Origin: Candidatus Aminicenantota bacterium
Lineage (GTDB): Bacteria > Acidobacteriota > Aminicenantia > UBA2199
DNA: 6,470 nucleotides
Direction: 5' to 3'
NCBI GenBank assembly: GCA_029939015.1
Contig: JAOZTV010000182.1
Location: forward strand, 1-6,470
Part shown: one piece after another, positions 5,154-6,470 of the stretch
How positions within the stretch are numbered: position 1 is the first letter of the stretch
Layout: the number at the start of each line of letters is the position of its first letter
Made by a program: the position numbers and the translations under genes
The notes under the pieces: generated by a model
The model's database searches: none
What the model was told of the DNA's origin: nothing
Seen by the model: only the letters and a program-made list of their open reading frames with translations

Positions 5154-5438
5154 ATGGAAAATAAAAAGCAAAAAACAGTTGATATATTAAAAGAAACTAG
5201 AAAAGCTTCTGAAAATGGGAAAATTAGAGTAAAAGAGTTTATGGGTATAAAAAAAAAGATAAAGGCTTCCTTGAAGTTAGAGTCCAAAACTATTCCTCAA
5301 ATTATTGATGAAACAAAATTGGATGCTTCATTTGTAACATATTCTCTTATGACAATGATGAAGTACGGAGATGTTCAAGTTGATAAAATAGACGATGATG
5401 ATGAGTATTACTTTTATAAATTAAAAGAGGTGAAATAA
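5154..5438 (+). CDS. Small winged-helix-like protein of unknown function
   Basis: This 94-residue protein is not recognised as a named family. The first 40 residues are highly basic and probably helical. Residues 44-74 look like a helix-turn-helix: T46-I47-P48-Q49-I50-I51-x-E53-T54 as helix two, L56-D57-A58-S59 as the turn, and F60-V61-x-Y63-S64-L65-M66 as a recognition-type helix, followed by K70-Y71-G72-D73-V74. A hairpin-like wing with an acidic tip, D80-D81-D82-D83-E84, runs into Y85-Y86-F87-Y88. It has no cysteines, signal peptide or membrane segment. It sits between the HdrA-like and membrane subunits with gaps of 4 nt and 1 nt. An assembly or docking factor, or a regulator of the operon, are both possible. 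A DNA-binding role rests only on fold-like pattern. The longer start at 5139 would add MWSKA. Confidence 0.7.
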   Translation: MENKKQKTVDILKETRKASENGKIRVKEFMGIKKKIKASLKLESKTIPQIIDETKLDASFVTYSLMTMMKYGDVQVDKIDDDDEYYFYKLKEVK

Positions 5439-5439
5439 G

Positions 5440-6470
5440 ATGACCAAAATAAATCCTGAGTTTTCAAAAACTATAAAAAAATATGGGGCTTTTGATTTAA
5501 ATGCTTGTTTTAATTGTGGGACTTGTACTGCAATTTGTACTCTTTCAAATGAGGATAATTCATTTCCAAGAAAAATGGTAAGAGCAAGTGTTCTCGGATT
5601 AGAGGAAAAAATCAATTTATCTGTTGACCCATGGTTATGTTATTATTGTGGAGAATGTAGCGAGACTTGTCCAAAGGAAGCAAATCCCGGAGAATTAATG
5701 ATGTCGCTTAGACGGCATTTAACTGCTGTTTACGATTGGACTGGAATTTCAAAAATACTTTATAATTATTGGATAGCTTATATTATTGGATTTGTTTTAG
5801 TTGCTGCCGGTGTTTTGACGATTGGCTGGTCTAAAGATTTTGATACTCATAAAGTAATGCATTTTGGACACTTATTTGAAATAATAATACTTTTTTCAGT
5901 TGCCTTTACAATAATATTACCTAATATTGTCCGTATGTATTATCTTACGGTATTAAAAAAGAAAAGAAAAATTCCAATTTCATTACATATTAATAAATTA
6001 TGGGATTTAATACTGCATATGTTTACTCAAAAACAATCTTTAAAATGTGATACTGGTAAACTTCAGTGGTTTGAACATCTGCTTATTGTAACCGGATATC
6101 TAACACTGTTACTTACAACAATTTTTCTAAACTGGTTTTCTACTGAAAACATTTTTATAATTATTATGGGCTATTTTGGAAGTTTGGCTGTTAGTTTCTT
6201 TACACCTCATTTTGTTTTTAATAGAATAAGAAAAAATAAAGAGATGAATAAATTCTCTCATCCAACAGACTGGTTTTTCTTAATCTGGTTGTTCTTATTG
6301 GGATTTACAGCAATAACAGTTCGTGTTTTTGTTGATTTAGACATGATTGAGAATAATCTATGGATATTTTTGATACATATTACAATTCTTGCTCAATGGG
6401 CTATGATAATTGTTCCATTCGGAAAATGGGCACATTTTATATACAGACCTTTTGCAATATATTTCAATAA
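5440..6470 (+). CDS. QmoC-like membrane Fe-S/cytochrome b subunit (3' end missing)
   Basis: The first 343 residues are present and the frame is still open at the window edge. The cytosolic N-terminus is an HdrC-like ferredoxin with C23/C26/C29/C33 (threonine in place of the usual proline after C33) and C67/C70/C73/C77-P78. F42-P43-R44-K45 and P83-G84-E85 resemble QmoC. Six hydrophobic segments follow, near 106-130, 144-169, 211-233, 238-260, 277-299 and 307-328, as in the cytochrome b half of QmoC and NarI-type proteins. H144, H213, H313 and H332 are candidate heme ligands, not proven. QmoC links the soluble flavoproteins to the membrane menaquinone pool. There is no CCG domain in the part seen. 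AAGAGG (5425-5430) precedes ATG 5440, and the gap to the previous stop is one nucleotide. QmoC homologues are usually about 380 residues, so a few dozen are probably missing. Confidence 0.85.
   Translation, partial: MTKINPEFSKTIKKYGAFDLNACFNCGTCTAICTLSNEDNSFPRKMVRASVLGLEEKINLSVDPWLCYYCGECSETCPKEANPGELMMSLRRHLTAVYDWTGISKILYNYWIAYIIGFVLVAAGVLTIGWSKDFDTHKVMHFGHLFEIIILFSVAFTIILPNIVRMYYLTVLKKKRKIPISLHINKLWDLILHMFTQKQSLKCDTGKLQWFEHLLIVTGYLTLLLTTIFLNWFSTENIFIIIMGYFGSLAVSFFTPHFVFNRIRKNKEMNKFSHPTDWFFLIWLFLLGFTAITVRVFVDLDMIENNLWIFLIHITILAQWAMIIVPFGKWAHFIYRPFAIYFN

Noticed and set aside
1908..6470. Assigning qmoA, qmoB and qmoC of dissimilatory sulfate reduction outright.
   Set aside because: The first flavoprotein has HdrA-type flavin-site cysteines, the MvhD domain is separate, and no aprAB or sat is present. 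Names are kept as Hdr/Qmo-like.

Overview
The window is AT-rich (roughly two thirds A+T by eye). It reads as part of the chromosome of an anaerobic, quinone-using bacterium with sulfur metabolism. Most genes have clear Shine-Dalgarno sites and the two predicted promoters have TTGACA-type -35 boxes, so the organism uses standard bacterial signals. The phylum cannot be fixed from this sequence. Low-GC Desulfobacterota and several other anaerobic lineages would fit.

Layout. Positions 1-63 hold the unidentifiable end of an upstream region, followed by a strong intrinsic terminator (64-100). A dyad (121-147) and a sigma70-like promoter (166-194) lead directly into an ArsR-family regulator (202-555). 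The promoter lies so close to the ATG that the mRNA is probably leaderless. A 209-bp gap then carries a second promoter (663-691), sharing a TTGACAAA core with the first, and a 5'-UTR hairpin (711-732). From 765 to the right edge, seven genes lie on the + strand. Gaps downstream of tusA are 6 nt or less, or the genes overlap: DsrE-like protein (765-1181), TusA (1235-1483), MvhD-like iron-sulfur protein (1490-1915), HdrA/QmoA-like flavoprotein (1908-3209), a second HdrA-like flavoprotein (3206-5149), a small winged-helix-like protein (5154-5438), and a QmoC-like membrane iron-sulfur/cytochrome b subunit (5440 onward, cut by the window end). The only larger gap in the operon, between dsrE-like and tusA, contains two tandem 15-bp palindromes.

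Interpretation. The operon appears to join a sulfur-relay pair (DsrE-like and TusA) to a membrane-bound, quinone-linked Hdr/Qmo-type electron-transfer complex, under an ArsR-type repressor that may sense sulfur or redox state. The two HdrA-like proteins divide the domains of a full-length HdrA between them. The first has the flavin domain with a cysteine-complete inserted ferredoxin. The second has the N-terminal iron-sulfur domain, flavin domain and C-terminal ferredoxin, but its inserted ferredoxin has lost its cysteines. The MvhD-like protein has an unusual cysteine set. There is no HdrB, sat, aprAB, lipoate-binding protein or hydrogenase gene in the window. The substrate (persulfide, polysulfide, sulfite or another) and the direction of electron flow are therefore inference.
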